From positions 1-8,216 of the forward strand of contig JAFLKZ010000011.1 in NCBI GenBank assembly GCA_019162915.1: a stretch of DNA of 8,216 nt. Reading direction: 5' to 3'. Within the stretch, counting starts at the first letter, position 1; every line of letters starts with the position of its first letter. The position numbers and the translations under genes are program-made. The notes under the pieces were generated by a model. That model was not told the DNA's origin. It did not search any database and was given only the letters and a program-made list of their open reading frames with translations. This document shows, piece after piece, positions 1 through 6,974 of the stretch. Source of the DNA: Campylobacteraceae bacterium (lineage in GTDB: Bacteria > Campylobacterota > Campylobacteria > Campylobacterales > Sulfurospirillaceae).

Positions 1-200
1 AGTGCATAATCAATCCACGAGAAGTTTTTAAATTTGAAGATAAAACCAGGTTTATTGATAAAAAGATCTGCAAAATCATTGTGATAATTTTTAAATTCTT
101 CCATATCTTCGTACCCTAAGAAGTACAACTCTTGGCTACCCATTCCTAAAAAAATACCACTTTTGTCGTAAAGTATCAAGTTAGATCCTTTGGTTTGCAT
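1..200 (-). CDS. Conserved campylobacterotal protein, N-terminal part (3' end outside window)
   Basis: An open frame reads leftward from an ATG at 200-198 and leaves the window after 66 codons, so only the N-terminus is seen. The start reads MQTKGSNLILYDKSGIFLGM and continues with a G-Y-E-D-M-E-E-F motif (29-36), a D-F-A-D-L-F-I-N-K-P-G motif (42-52) and F-K-F-K-N-F-S-W-I-D-Y (55-65). From memory this is the N-terminal module of signalling-type proteins (PAS-like or Hpt-containing) found in Sulfurospirillum and relatives; I cannot confirm the family or what follows. No signal peptide or membrane segment is visible. It starts 38 nt downstream of the uvrC stop on the same strand with no terminator between, so read-through from uvrC is possible, although a weak TATAAG box also lies upstream. 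No good Shine-Dalgarno precedes the ATG. The next in-frame ATG (residue 20) falls inside the conserved start and is less likely. Confidence 0.72.
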   Translation of the reverse strand, partial: MQTKGSNLILYDKSGIFLGMGSQELYFLGYEDMEEFKNYHNDFADLFINKPGFIFKFKNFSWIDYA

Positions 201-220
201 TGAAGGTAAATTTTAACTAA

Positions 221-226
221 CTTATA
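221..226 (-). promoter_or_regulatory. Possible -10 box upstream of the partial leftward gene
   Basis: On the minus strand the uvrC/partial-gene spacer contains AAGTATAAG, giving a -10-like TATAAG about 20 nt before the ATG at 200. Campylobacterotal sigma-70 promoters rely mainly on the -10 box, so this could give the downstream gene its own start. The match is one base off consensus in an AT-rich spacer, where chance matches are common. Confidence 0.25.
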
Positions 227-238
227 CTTAATATTAAC

Positions 239-2038
239 CTATTTTTTTAAGAAATCAAAGAGGGACAAACCGACTTTTTGCCCAATAGCAACCTCTAATT
301 CTTCTAACGATGCGTTATAGATAGTTTCAAAAGTGCCAAAATAAAGCAGAAGTTTTTTAATGGAAGAGGGTCCCACACCTTCAACTTGAAGCAGTTCTAA
401 ACTCATATCTTTGCCTCTCTTCTTTTGCCGATGATAAGCAATAGCAAATCGATGTGATTCATCTCTGAGTCTTTGTATGAATTGTAAGCGTTTATCGGAT
501 GTTGGAAGAGTGAATTTTTGAATAACATTGTAGATATTGTCATGGGCACTGCCTTTGGCACGATGTGCTTTTGCGTCGATTTTCTCTTTTGAGATAGCAA
601 GAAGGTCTACATGTAAGCCATATTGGTGTAATAAACTTTTAGCTAGTTTAAGGATCGTTTCTCCTCCATCTAGCACCCATAAATCAGGAGGTGACTCTTT
701 GGCAAAATCCTTAATTCTGCGCTCCAACATCTCTTTCATTTGCGCATATTCATCTTTGGCTTCAAGCGCATAGCGACGATAACTTGGCTTATCAAATGCT
801 TCTTCCCAGACGATCATAGCACCTACTGGAGCGTCACCGCCATGGTGTGAGTTATCGAATGCTTCAATCCGCTTTGGAGTTTCTCTTAAATCAAAAAGAG
901 CTTGTAAACTCTCATAAAGGGCATCTTTATTTTTAGACAACTCTTGTCCTAATATCTCTTTGGCATTTTCTCTCGCGATATCGGTTAAGTGTAATTTTTC
1001 TCCTCTTTGTGGAGCGGTAATTGTCATTTTTTGCTGAAACTTTTCACTTAAGAAAATTGCCATCTCTTCTTGTTCACTAAACGCATCAGCTACTAAGATA
1101 TGGTGCGTAAAAGTTTGATCCATTGGGCTATAAAATTGGAAAAGAGTGCGTTTATAGAGTTCATCTTTTTCAAGACCATAACTGTTGCGTATAATCGAAT
1201 GACTGGTTGAAACGATTTTGCCCTCGCGAACAAAAATTCTCATAATAGAGGCTATTTTGCCCTCATAAGCTATCCCGAAAACATCATAATTTTCAAGCTT
1301 TGAAAGCTCAACATGCGTTACATGTAAAGAGTCTTTGATGGAGTGAATGATGTCTCGAAGCGTTGCGGCTTCTTCGAAGTTGAGTTTAAGTGAGGCTGTT
1401 TCCATTTTTGATGCAAGGAGGGAGAGAAGGTTTTTTTGGTCACGCAAAGAGTCTAGCGCTTCGTTGACAATGAGGGCGTAAGTGGAAGCGTCTATTTTAC
1501 CTTCGCAAGGAGCAAGACAGCGCTTGATTTGGTGGAAAAGACAAGCTTTTTTTCCTTTAATACAGCTTCGTTTTTGAACCAGTGGAAAAGCCAGATAAAG
1601 TGCATTTAAAAGGTCTTTTGCAGAGCTAGAGAGAGGTCCAAAGTATTTGATATGGTTGCCTTTGACTATTTTTCTGGTGATTTCAAATCGAGGAAACTCT
1701 TGCGATAAATCAATGCAAATATAAGGATACGTTTTATCATCCCTAAGCAAGATATTGTATTTTGGTTTAAGCTGTTTGATAAGAGAGTTTTCAAGAATGA
1801 GTGCGTCGTGTTCGCTTTGAACGACGATGTATTCGACATTGACTATTTCTTGTACCATCTTATGTAGACGAGGAGACAAGTTGGGGGCAGGGCAAAGTTC
1901 ATCTGAAAAACGAAAATAATTTTTAACACGGTTTTTAATGACTTTGGCTTTTCCAACATATAAAAGCATGCCACTTTTATCAAAAAATTGGTAAATCCCC
2001 GCACTAGTAGGTGCTAGTTTGAGCTTGTTTTTTAGCAT
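239..2038 (-). CDS. uvrC: UvrABC system protein C (excinuclease ABC subunit C)
   Basis: UvrC is the dual-incision nuclease of nucleotide excision repair: recruited by UvrB at a lesion, it cuts 3' and then 5' of the damage. At 599 aa it is full length. The N-terminal GIY-YIG domain has G14-I15-Y16 and Y27-V28-G29, a likely catalytic Arg37 and Glu83, and L-L-R-D-D-K-T-Y-P-Y at 97-106. Cysteines 159, 166, 174 and 178 form the cluster seen in UvrCs that bind Fe-S. A UVR (UvrB-interacting) motif lies at about 217-236. The C-terminal RNase H-like nuclease shows Asp395 (F-D-N-S-H), Asp457 (L-D-G-G) and His529 (D-E-S-H-R), followed by a helix-hairpin-helix region at about 551-599 with V-E-G-V-G. All catalytic landmarks are present. 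The ATG (2038-2036) overlaps the end of orf149 by 7 nt, which implies translational coupling. Stop is TAG. Two TACATGTA palindromes lie inside the gene. Confidence 0.98.
   Translation of the reverse strand: MLKNKLKLAPTSAGIYQFFDKSGMLLYVGKAKVIKNRVKNYFRFSDELCPAPNLSPRLHKMVQEIVNVEYIVVQSEHDALILENSLIKQLKPKYNILLRDDKTYPYICIDLSQEFPRFEITRKIVKGNHIKYFGPLSSSAKDLLNALYLAFPLVQKRSCIKGKKACLFHQIKRCLAPCEGKIDASTYALIVNEALDSLRDQKNLLSLLASKMETASLKLNFEEAATLRDIIHSIKDSLHVTHVELSKLENYDVFGIAYEGKIASIMRIFVREGKIVSTSHSIIRNSYGLEKDELYKRTLFQFYSPMDQTFTHHILVADAFSEQEEMAIFLSEKFQQKMTITAPQRGEKLHLTDIARENAKEILGQELSKNKDALYESLQALFDLRETPKRIEAFDNSHHGGDAPVGAMIVWEEAFDKPSYRRYALEAKDEYAQMKEMLERRIKDFAKESPPDLWVLDGGETILKLAKSLLHQYGLHVDLLAISKEKIDAKAHRAKGSAHDNIYNVIQKFTLPTSDKRLQFIQRLRDESHRFAIAYHRQKKRGKDMSLELLQVEGVGPSSIKKLLLYFGTFETIYNASLEELEVAIGQKVGLSLFDFLKK
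608..615. repeat. TACATGTA palindrome, copy 1 (core only)
   Basis: Inside uvrC, in frame as Leu-His-Val (475-477). It matches 10 of 14 positions of CTTTACATGTAAAG, the weakest of the six copies. Confidence 0.5.
1316..1329. repeat. TACATGTA palindrome, copy 2 (13/14 match)
   Basis: Inside uvrC, in frame as Leu-His-Val (238-240) ahead of a Thr codon. It reads CGTTACATGTAAAG, one base from the full 14-bp palindrome. Confidence 0.6.
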
Positions 2039-2481
2039 GTTTGCGTCTGTATTTCTTCTCTGATATGTTCAAAAAGTGCATGCAATTTTTCATCACTACA
2101 TCTATTGTCAAAGGTGCCATCTGAGCGCTCGTTGTATGTAATCATTGAGGGATTAACAAGGGGTGCTATTTTTTCTTCTAATTGATTGGAAACGAAGCAT
2201 TGAATATTCTTTACATGTAAGCATTGACATTCTGGAAAATGGAGAACAATTTGGCTTAATAGACTCTTTATCAAACTCTGTTTATAATTGAACTCCATCT
2301 TTGCACAAGGGTTATTGAGTACAAAGAAAAGGGTTTCATTTTTGTTGTATAAAAACTTAATCATAGCGGTTAAGCTTTTTGGCAATAAGCAGAGCAATCT
2401 ATCATAACATTGCACTTGCTTAAATTTTTTCATATAAGGTTGTTGTACCAAATGAGATATTATACTTTTAGAATCTTTCAT
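2032..2481 (-). CDS. Conserved hypothetical protein, possible DUF721/DciA-like, coupled to uvrC
   Basis: A 149-aa protein. The first half resembles small DUF721-type proteins found beside uvrC in campylobacterotes: I-I-S-H-L-V-Q-Q-P (7-15), a C-Y-D-R-L-L-C-L-L-P stretch (25-34), a short beta strand E-T-L-F-F-V-L (49-55) and M-E-F-N-Y-K (62-67) followed by a predicted helix. DUF721 includes DciA, the helicase loader that interacts with DnaB, but the match is by eye only and no function can be assigned. It contains eight cysteines (25, 31, 59, 85, 87, 95, 128 and the C-terminal 149), high for a small cytosolic protein. No membrane segment or signal peptide. The ATG at 2481 is preferred because the ISHL-QQP start looks family-like; ATG 2433 (Met17) is the alternative. 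A TGC-TATAAT box ends 6 nt before ATG 2481, which would make this mRNA leaderless. The stop overlaps the uvrC start, so both are probably made from one transcript. Confidence 0.8.
   Translation of the reverse strand: MKDSKSIISHLVQQPYMKKFKQVQCYDRLLCLLPKSLTAMIKFLYNKNETLFFVLNNPCAKMEFNYKQSLIKSLLSQIVLHFPECQCLHVKNIQCFVSNQLEEKIAPLVNPSMITYNERSDGTFDNRCSDEKLHALFEHIREEIQTQTC
2209..2220. repeat. TACATGTA palindrome, copy 3 (12/14 match)
   Basis: Reads CTTTACATGTAA on the plus strand, with a complete left arm. It lies inside orf149, in frame as Leu-His-Val-Lys (88-91) of that protein. Confidence 0.6.
2433..2438 (+). promoter_or_regulatory. Probable -10 box for the rightward lipoprotein-nadB-nhaD-guaA-hemD operon
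   Basis: TATAAG preceded by a T-run (2425-2430) fits the campylobacterotal promoter style, which combines a -10 box with T-rich upstream DNA. It predicts a start near 2445, just before the ATG at 2452, leaving almost no leader. The box lies inside the coding sequence of the divergent orf149. The weak AAGG at 2436-2439 would then fall within the promoter, not in the mRNA. Confidence 0.4.
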
Positions 2482-2610
2482 ACGCTTATTATAGCATTTT
2501 TGGGCTTTAGTATATTAGGTTGTGGGTACAAAGGTGACCCTGTTTATAAAGACTCTCCTACTAAAAAAGAGAAAAAATCATCTGTATTAGTATCATCAAA
2601 AGATAATTAA
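2452..2610 (+). CDS. Small LptM-like lipoprotein
   Basis: A 52-aa predicted lipoprotein. The signal peptide has Arg2 and Arg7, a hydrophobic core at about 11-22 and a lipobox I-L-G-C with the lipidated Cys at 24. The mature chain begins C-G-Y-K-G-D-P-V-Y, which resembles the C-G-x-K-G-P start of LptM/YifL lipoproteins; in enterobacteria LptM associates with the outer-membrane LPS translocon LptD. The rest is a short Lys/Ser-rich tail. Function here is inferred from this motif only. I chose ATG 2452 because it gives a compact signal peptide; an in-frame TTG at 2410 would add 14 residues but lies upstream of the likely promoter. Its first 30 bp overlap the start of orf149 on the other strand. 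It ends 2 nt before nadB and appears to be the first gene of the operon. Confidence 0.75.
   Translation: MRYYTFRIFHTLIIAFLGFSILGCGYKGDPVYKDSPTKKEKKSSVLVSSKDN
2488..2493 (-). promoter_or_regulatory. Extended -10 promoter for orf149-uvrC
   Basis: On the minus strand the sequence ATGC-TATAAT-AAGCGT-ATG gives a perfect TATAAT with a TGn extension, six bases before the ATG at 2481. The usual 6-7 nt spacing puts transcription start on or beside the A of that ATG. The box lies inside the lipoprotein gene on the other strand. Confidence 0.55.
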
Positions 2611-2612
2611 AC

Positions 2613-4073
2613 ATGAAAATATCGTATGATGTAATCATCGTTGGCACAGGTATTGCCGGACTTCAAACTGCTTTACATTTGCCAAAGTCTTTAAGCATTT
2701 TAGTAGTTTCTAAAGATTATGCATGGGAATGCAATACTTTTTACGCGCAAGGTGGTGTTGCGGTTGCCGTTGATAGCGAAGATATTGCTTTACATGTAAA
2801 GGATACGCTAGAAGCGGGGACTGGTCATTGCGATAGCGAGGCAGTAGAAGTTTTATGCTCCAATGGACCTTTGGCTATACAAAATCTTATCAAAATGGGT
2901 TTTGAATTTGACAAAGATAAAAAAGGAAATTTACTCTACACCAAAGAAGCCGCACACAGCCAAAGTCGTATTTTACATGCAGGAGGCGATGCAACAGGCA
3001 GGCATTTGCATCTTTTTATGATGCAACAACTTCCTTGTCCCATTTTGTACAATACCCAAGTAACAGATCTCTTGATTGACGAGAACAGATGTTATGGGGT
3101 GCGTGTTTTTCATGCAGATAAGATTTTTAATATTTATGCCAAAAAAGTAGTCATCGCAAGTGGCGGTGTTGGTTCACTCTATGCGTACCATACCAATGCA
3201 AGAACTATTAGTGCCGATATGCAAGGCATTTGTCTTAGTCATCATATCAAGCTTGGCGATATGGAAATGATGCAGTTTCATCCTACGGCATTTGTTTTAG
3301 GAAATGCGGTTCGAAAGCAACTTTTGAGTGAATCGTTAAGAGGTGAAGGTGCAAAAGTCGTAGATGAAGAGGGTAAAAGATTTCTTTTTGATTATGATGA
3401 GCGAGGAGAATTAGCCTCTCGCGATATCGTCAGTCGTGCGATATTTGATTATAAGCAAAAACATCACAAAGAAGTTTATCTAGATGTAAGTTCATTTCCC
3501 GAAGAACATTTTAAACAGAGATTTCCGAGTATTTATTTTAATATGAAAAATATTGGTTATGATCTTCCGATGCAAAAAATTCCTATTTCTCCAGCTTTTC
3601 ATTACTCTATGGGGGGCATTAAGACAAATTTGGAGGGGAGAATTGTGGAGATAGAAGATCTTTACGCTGTTGGAGAAGCGGCTAATACGGGAGTGCATGG
3701 AGCAAATCGTCTTGCGAGTAACTCTTTACTCGAAGGCATGGTTTTTTCCTACAGAGTAGCACAAGATATTCTTAAAAGTATAGATAACCCTAAAGAGAAA
3801 AAACATTTTAGCGAAGCAGAAGATATTCTCATTAAAGAGGGTGATAAAGAACTTAAAAACGAGTTACGAAATCTTATGTGGAGCTATGCTGGAATAGTGC
3901 GTGAAAAAGCAAATTTAGAAAAAGCATTGAAACGTGTAGATGAAATGCTAGAATTGTCTATTGGAAAACTTTTAAAGCTCAGGTTATTAGTTTCAAAAGA
4001 GATTATCCAAAGCGCATTGAAAAGAAAAGTATCGCTAGGAGCACACTATATGAAAGAGGAAATCCATACATGA
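2613..4073 (+). CDS. nadB: L-aspartate oxidase
   Basis: NadB is an FAD enzyme that oxidises L-aspartate to iminoaspartate, which quinolinate synthase NadA then uses in de novo NAD synthesis. Oxygen or fumarate can reoxidise the flavin, which suits microaerobic or anaerobic life. At 486 aa it is slightly short but complete. The Rossmann FAD site is G11-T-G-I-A-G16. The flavin loop Y-A-Q-G-G-V-A-V-A is at 44-52, K-E-A-A-H-S at 111-116 holds the substrate-region Glu112, and M-Q-F-H-P-T at 220-225 holds His223. S-R-D-I-V-S-R is at 269-275, His330 lies in F-H-Y-S-M-G-G, and G-A-N-R-L-A-S-N-S at 363-371 holds Arg366. The helical fumarate-reductase-type C-terminal domain spans about 410-486. The family also includes succinate dehydrogenase and fumarate reductase flavoproteins, but E-A-A-H-S and the lack of iron-sulfur or cytochrome partners favour NadB. 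It starts 2 nt after the lipoprotein stop without a clear Shine-Dalgarno. nadA and nadC are not in the window. Confidence 0.96.
   Translation: MKISYDVIIVGTGIAGLQTALHLPKSLSILVVSKDYAWECNTFYAQGGVAVAVDSEDIALHVKDTLEAGTGHCDSEAVEVLCSNGPLAIQNLIKMGFEFDKDKKGNLLYTKEAAHSQSRILHAGGDATGRHLHLFMMQQLPCPILYNTQVTDLLIDENRCYGVRVFHADKIFNIYAKKVVIASGGVGSLYAYHTNARTISADMQGICLSHHIKLGDMEMMQFHPTAFVLGNAVRKQLLSESLRGEGAKVVDEEGKRFLFDYDERGELASRDIVSRAIFDYKQKHHKEVYLDVSSFPEEHFKQRFPSIYFNMKNIGYDLPMQKIPISPAFHYSMGGIKTNLEGRIVEIEDLYAVGEAANTGVHGANRLASNSLLEGMVFSYRVAQDILKSIDNPKEKKHFSEAEDILIKEGDKELKNELRNLMWSYAGIVREKANLEKALKRVDEMLELSIGKLLKLRLLVSKEIIQSALKRKVSLGAHYMKEEIHT
2788..2801. repeat. CTTTACATGTAAAG palindrome, copy 4 (perfect)
   Basis: A perfect 14-bp palindrome inside nadB, in frame as Leu-His-Val-Lys (60-63). 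Confidence 0.7.
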
Positions 4074-5419
4074 AGATAGTATTGTTAATGTTGGCTTTAG
4101 CCAATAGTATCTGGGCATCAAGTGGTCAAGATTTAACCACAACGTGGGTCGGCATTGTCTCTTTGATTATCTTTTTGGTGGGCTATTATATTATAGCCGC
4201 AGAAGAAAAGTTTCATATCAATAAAGCAAAACCAGCACTTTTTATAGGAACTTTTATCTTTATCTTGATAGGTATTTACAACACTATTAATGGGTTAGAT
4301 TCTAAGCCTTTAACGCATGAAGTTGAACTTCTTATCTTAGAAATTGCTCAAATCTTCTTTTTCCTACTCGTCGCAATGACGTATATCGAGGTGATGATTG
4401 AAAGACGTGTTTTTGACGCACTTAAATACAACCTTGTTTCAAAAGGTTACTCTTATAAAAAGTTATTTTGGCTAACAGGAACCTTGGCGTTCTTTATCAG
4501 TCCTGTGGCTGATAACCTCACCACAGCTTTGATTTTATCGACAGTTTTAATTACCATAGAAAAAAAAGATAAAGCGTTTTTAGTCCCAGGTGCTATTAAT
4601 ATCGTTGTTGGCGCTAATGCAGGAGGCGCTTGGAGCCCCTTTGGAGATATCACAACTTTGATGCCTTGGATAGCAGGAAAGGCACAATTTTTAGATTTCT
4701 TTACTCTTTTTCCAGCTTCTTTTTTAGGATGGGTTGTTACAGCGTGGCTCTTATCTTTGTATGTCCCCAATGAAAAGCCTCATTTTGATGCCAAGACAGA
4801 ACAAAAAATTGCCATACTTAAAGGGGGAAAAACAGTTATCTTCTTAGGGGCATTTACTATTGTTTGTGCCGTTTTATGTCAGCAACTTTTCACTATACCG
4901 CCGATGTGGGGAATGGTATTTGGACTTTCTCTTCTCAAACTGTATGCTTATAATCTTAAAAGAACGCATGCCGAAGAGTTAAAAACGTTTCAAGCCGTGA
5001 GTAAAATAGAACACGATACCTTAATGTTTTTCTTTGGTATCCTAGCCGCTGTCGGTGGTCTTCATTATTTAGGATTCTTAGATTTAGCCGTCAAACTTTA
5101 CGATACAGCAGGGGCTACAACCGTCAATATTGGTGTTGGATTTCTCTCCGCATTTATAGACAATGTGCCTGTCATGAGTGCCGTGTTAAAAGCCAATCCT
5201 TCGATGGGTCTTGACCAGTGGTTATTAGTGACTTTAACCGCGGGCATTGGTGGAAGTATGATTAGTTTTGGCTCAGCAGCAGGTGTTGGTGTTATGGGGA
5301 AGCTTAGAGGTATTTATACTTTCAATTCACATATGAAATATGCATGGACAGTCCTTGTCGGGTATATTCTCTCTTTAATAGTTTGGTATGTGCAGTTTGA
5401 AATGTTAGGTTTATATTAA
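4070..5419 (+). CDS. nhaD: NhaD-type Na+/H+ antiporter
   Basis: An inner-membrane protein of 449 aa with about a dozen hydrophobic segments, matching the NhaD branch of the ion transporter superfamily, which exports Na+ (or Li+) in exchange for protons. Family landmarks are I-S-P-V-A-D-N-L-T-T-A (143-153), the glycine-rich G-A-N-A-G-G-A-W-S-P-F-G-D-I-T-T (181-196), its counterpart in the second half F-I-D-N-V-P-V-M (362-369), and G-G-S-M-I-S-F-G-S-A-A-G-V-G (394-407). The paired D-N and serine/glycine motifs are the inverted-repeat ion-binding halves, with Asp148 and Asp364 as likely ion ligands. The hydrophobic N-terminus ending W-A-S-S-G looks like a cleavable signal or first helix. The ATG overlaps the nadB stop in ATGA and has a good AGAGGA at 4055-4060. 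Substrate specificity (Na+, Li+, or K+) cannot be read from the sequence. Confidence 0.92.
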   Translation: MKIVLLMLALANSIWASSGQDLTTTWVGIVSLIIFLVGYYIIAAEEKFHINKAKPALFIGTFIFILIGIYNTINGLDSKPLTHEVELLILEIAQIFFFLLVAMTYIEVMIERRVFDALKYNLVSKGYSYKKLFWLTGTLAFFISPVADNLTTALILSTVLITIEKKDKAFLVPGAINIVVGANAGGAWSPFGDITTLMPWIAGKAQFLDFFTLFPASFLGWVVTAWLLSLYVPNEKPHFDAKTEQKIAILKGGKTVIFLGAFTIVCAVLCQQLFTIPPMWGMVFGLSLLKLYAYNLKRTHAEELKTFQAVSKIEHDTLMFFFGILAAVGGLHYLGFLDLAVKLYDTAGATTVNIGVGFLSAFIDNVPVMSAVLKANPSMGLDQWLLVTLTAGIGGSMISFGSAAGVGVMGKLRGIYTFNSHMKYAWTVLVGYILSLIVWYVQFEMLGLY

Positions 5420-5424
5420 TAATA

Positions 5425-5429
5425 AAGGA
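5425..5429 (+). promoter_or_regulatory. Ribosome binding site of guaA
   Basis: AAGGA in the 15-nt nhaD-guaA gap, five bases before ATG 5435; a strong site that fixes the guaA start. The gap is too short to hold a separate promoter or guanine riboswitch, so guaA probably depends on upstream transcription. Confidence 0.7.
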
Positions 5430-5434
5430 AAAAA

Positions 5435-6970
5435 ATGAAAGATGTCCCTATCGTAGTTTTAGATTTTGGTTCACAATATACACAGTTGATAGCGAGAAAA
5501 TTAAGAGAAAGTGGTGTTTATTGTGAAATAGTTCCTTATAATGAAAAAATAGAAGATATTAAAAAAAGAAATCCTAAGGGAATTATCCTAAGTGGTGGAC
5601 CAGCTTCTGTATATGCAAAAGATTCTTATCATCCTAATGTTGAGGTTTATGCGCTTGGTTTACCAATTCTTGGTATCTGTTATGGCATGCAACTTCTTAC
5701 ACAGCATTTTGGGGGTAGCGTTATTCCTGCCAATCATCAAGAATATGGGAAAGCAGAGCTAAAGTTTGAAAGTGACCATAAAATCTTTAAAGACACGCAG
5801 TGTGGACAAATCGTTTGGATGAGCCATGGCGATAAAGTAGAATCTTTACCAGAGGGCTTTGTAAAAATAGCCTATAGCCAAAACTCACCTTACGCAGGTA
5901 TTGCCGATGAGAATCGCAATATGTACGCCTTTCAATTTCATCCAGAGGTTTACCATAGTGCGCAAGGAAGTAAGCTGCTTAAGAACTTTGCAAAATATAT
6001 TTGTGGTTGCGAAAGTACATGGAATATGGGTTCTTTTGCAAAAGAGCAAATCGCTAAAATACGTGAGCAAGTGGGAACTAAAAAAGTACTTTGTGGTGTA
6101 AGTGGCGGCGTTGATAGTTCTGTCGTAGCCACTTTGTTAGCCGAAGCAATTGGAGAGCAATTAGTCTCTGTTTTTGTGGATAATGGTCTTCTTCGCGCCA
6201 ATGAGCGAGCACAAGTGGAAGCTATGTTTAAAAGCAGAAATGTTCCGCTTATCACTATTGATGCGAGTGAAAAATTTCTTGGACGTTTAAAAGGAATTAG
6301 TGATCCTGAAACAAAACGAAAGATTATCGGCGAGACTTTTATAGAAGTTTTTGATGAAGAAGCCAAAAAACATGATGGAATTCAATTTTTAGCACAAGGC
6401 ACACTTTATACTGATGTCATCGAGTCAGTTTCCGTCAAAGGTCCTTCTAAAACTATTAAATCACATCACAATGTTGGAGGACTCCCTGCATGGATGACGT
6501 TTGAGCTTATCGAACCACTTCGTGAAATTTTTAAAGATGAAGTACGCATTTTAGGAGCAGAACTTGGTCTTCCTAAAGATATGCTCGGGAGACATCCTTT
6601 CCCTGGACCTGGACTTGCTATCCGTATTATGGGTGAAGTTACCAAAGAAGATTTAGTTTTACTTCGAGCTTCTGATGTCATTATGCTTGAAGAACTACGT
6701 GCTACTGGTTATTATGATAAAACTTGGCAAGCCTTTACGGTACTACTTAATGTCAAAAGTGTTGGTGTTATGGGCGATAATCGTACATATGACAATACTA
6801 TTTGTGTAAGAATAGTCGATGCAACTGATGGAATGACGGCCACTTTCGCACACATACCTCATGTGATACTAGAAAACATTAGCAGACGCATCATCAATGA
6901 AGTTGCAGGTATCAATCGCGTTGTATATGATATTTCTTCCAAACCACCAGCAACGATAGAATGGGAATAA
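5435..6970 (+). CDS. guaA: GMP synthase (glutamine-hydrolysing)
   Basis: GuaA converts XMP to GMP using ATP and glutamine-derived ammonia, the last step of guanine nucleotide synthesis. At 511 aa it is full length and has the usual three parts. The class I glutamine amidotransferase (about 5-190) has nucleophile Cys82 in G-I-C-Y-G-M and the His169/Glu171 pair in F-H-P-E-V. The ATP pyrophosphatase domain (about 205-390) has the P-loop S-G-G-V-D-S-S at 223-229 and H-P-F-P-G-P-G at 387-393. The C-terminal dimerisation domain ends in the family-typical K-P-P-A-T-I-E-W-E. No key residue is missing. The start ATG has an excellent upstream AAGGA. It lies 15 nt after nhaD and 4 nt before hemD, so the three are almost certainly cotranscribed. 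No TACATGTA copy lies in this gene. Confidence 0.99.
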   Translation: MKDVPIVVLDFGSQYTQLIARKLRESGVYCEIVPYNEKIEDIKKRNPKGIILSGGPASVYAKDSYHPNVEVYALGLPILGICYGMQLLTQHFGGSVIPANHQEYGKAELKFESDHKIFKDTQCGQIVWMSHGDKVESLPEGFVKIAYSQNSPYAGIADENRNMYAFQFHPEVYHSAQGSKLLKNFAKYICGCESTWNMGSFAKEQIAKIREQVGTKKVLCGVSGGVDSSVVATLLAEAIGEQLVSVFVDNGLLRANERAQVEAMFKSRNVPLITIDASEKFLGRLKGISDPETKRKIIGETFIEVFDEEAKKHDGIQFLAQGTLYTDVIESVSVKGPSKTIKSHHNVGGLPAWMTFELIEPLREIFKDEVRILGAELGLPKDMLGRHPFPGPGLAIRIMGEVTKEDLVLLRASDVIMLEELRATGYYDKTWQAFTVLLNVKSVGVMGDNRTYDNTICVRIVDATDGMTATFAHIPHVILENISRRIINEVAGINRVVYDISSKPPATIEWE

Positions 6971-6974
6971 GAGT

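Noticed and set aside
537..773. 78-aa plus-strand open frame within uvrC
   Set aside because: Lies wholly antisense to an intact, highly conserved part of uvrC, with low-complexity composition and no ribosome site; a shadow frame.
2410..2451. TTG-initiated 14-residue extension of the lipoprotein
   Set aside because: It would lengthen the signal peptide's n-region without need and starts upstream of the likely promoter box at 2433-2438.
4453..4770. 105-aa minus-strand open frame opposite nhaD
   Set aside because: Its Lys/Ala/Pro-rich translation mirrors the antisense of membrane-helix codons of nhaD; no family resemblance.
5420..5434. Guanine riboswitch or separate promoter before guaA
   Set aside because: Only 15 nt separate nhaD and guaA, room for little more than the ribosome binding site.
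5950..6366. 138-aa minus-strand open frame opposite guaA
   Set aside because: Antisense shadow of the strongly conserved GuaA ATP-binding region; Ser/Leu-rich and without a recognisable domain.
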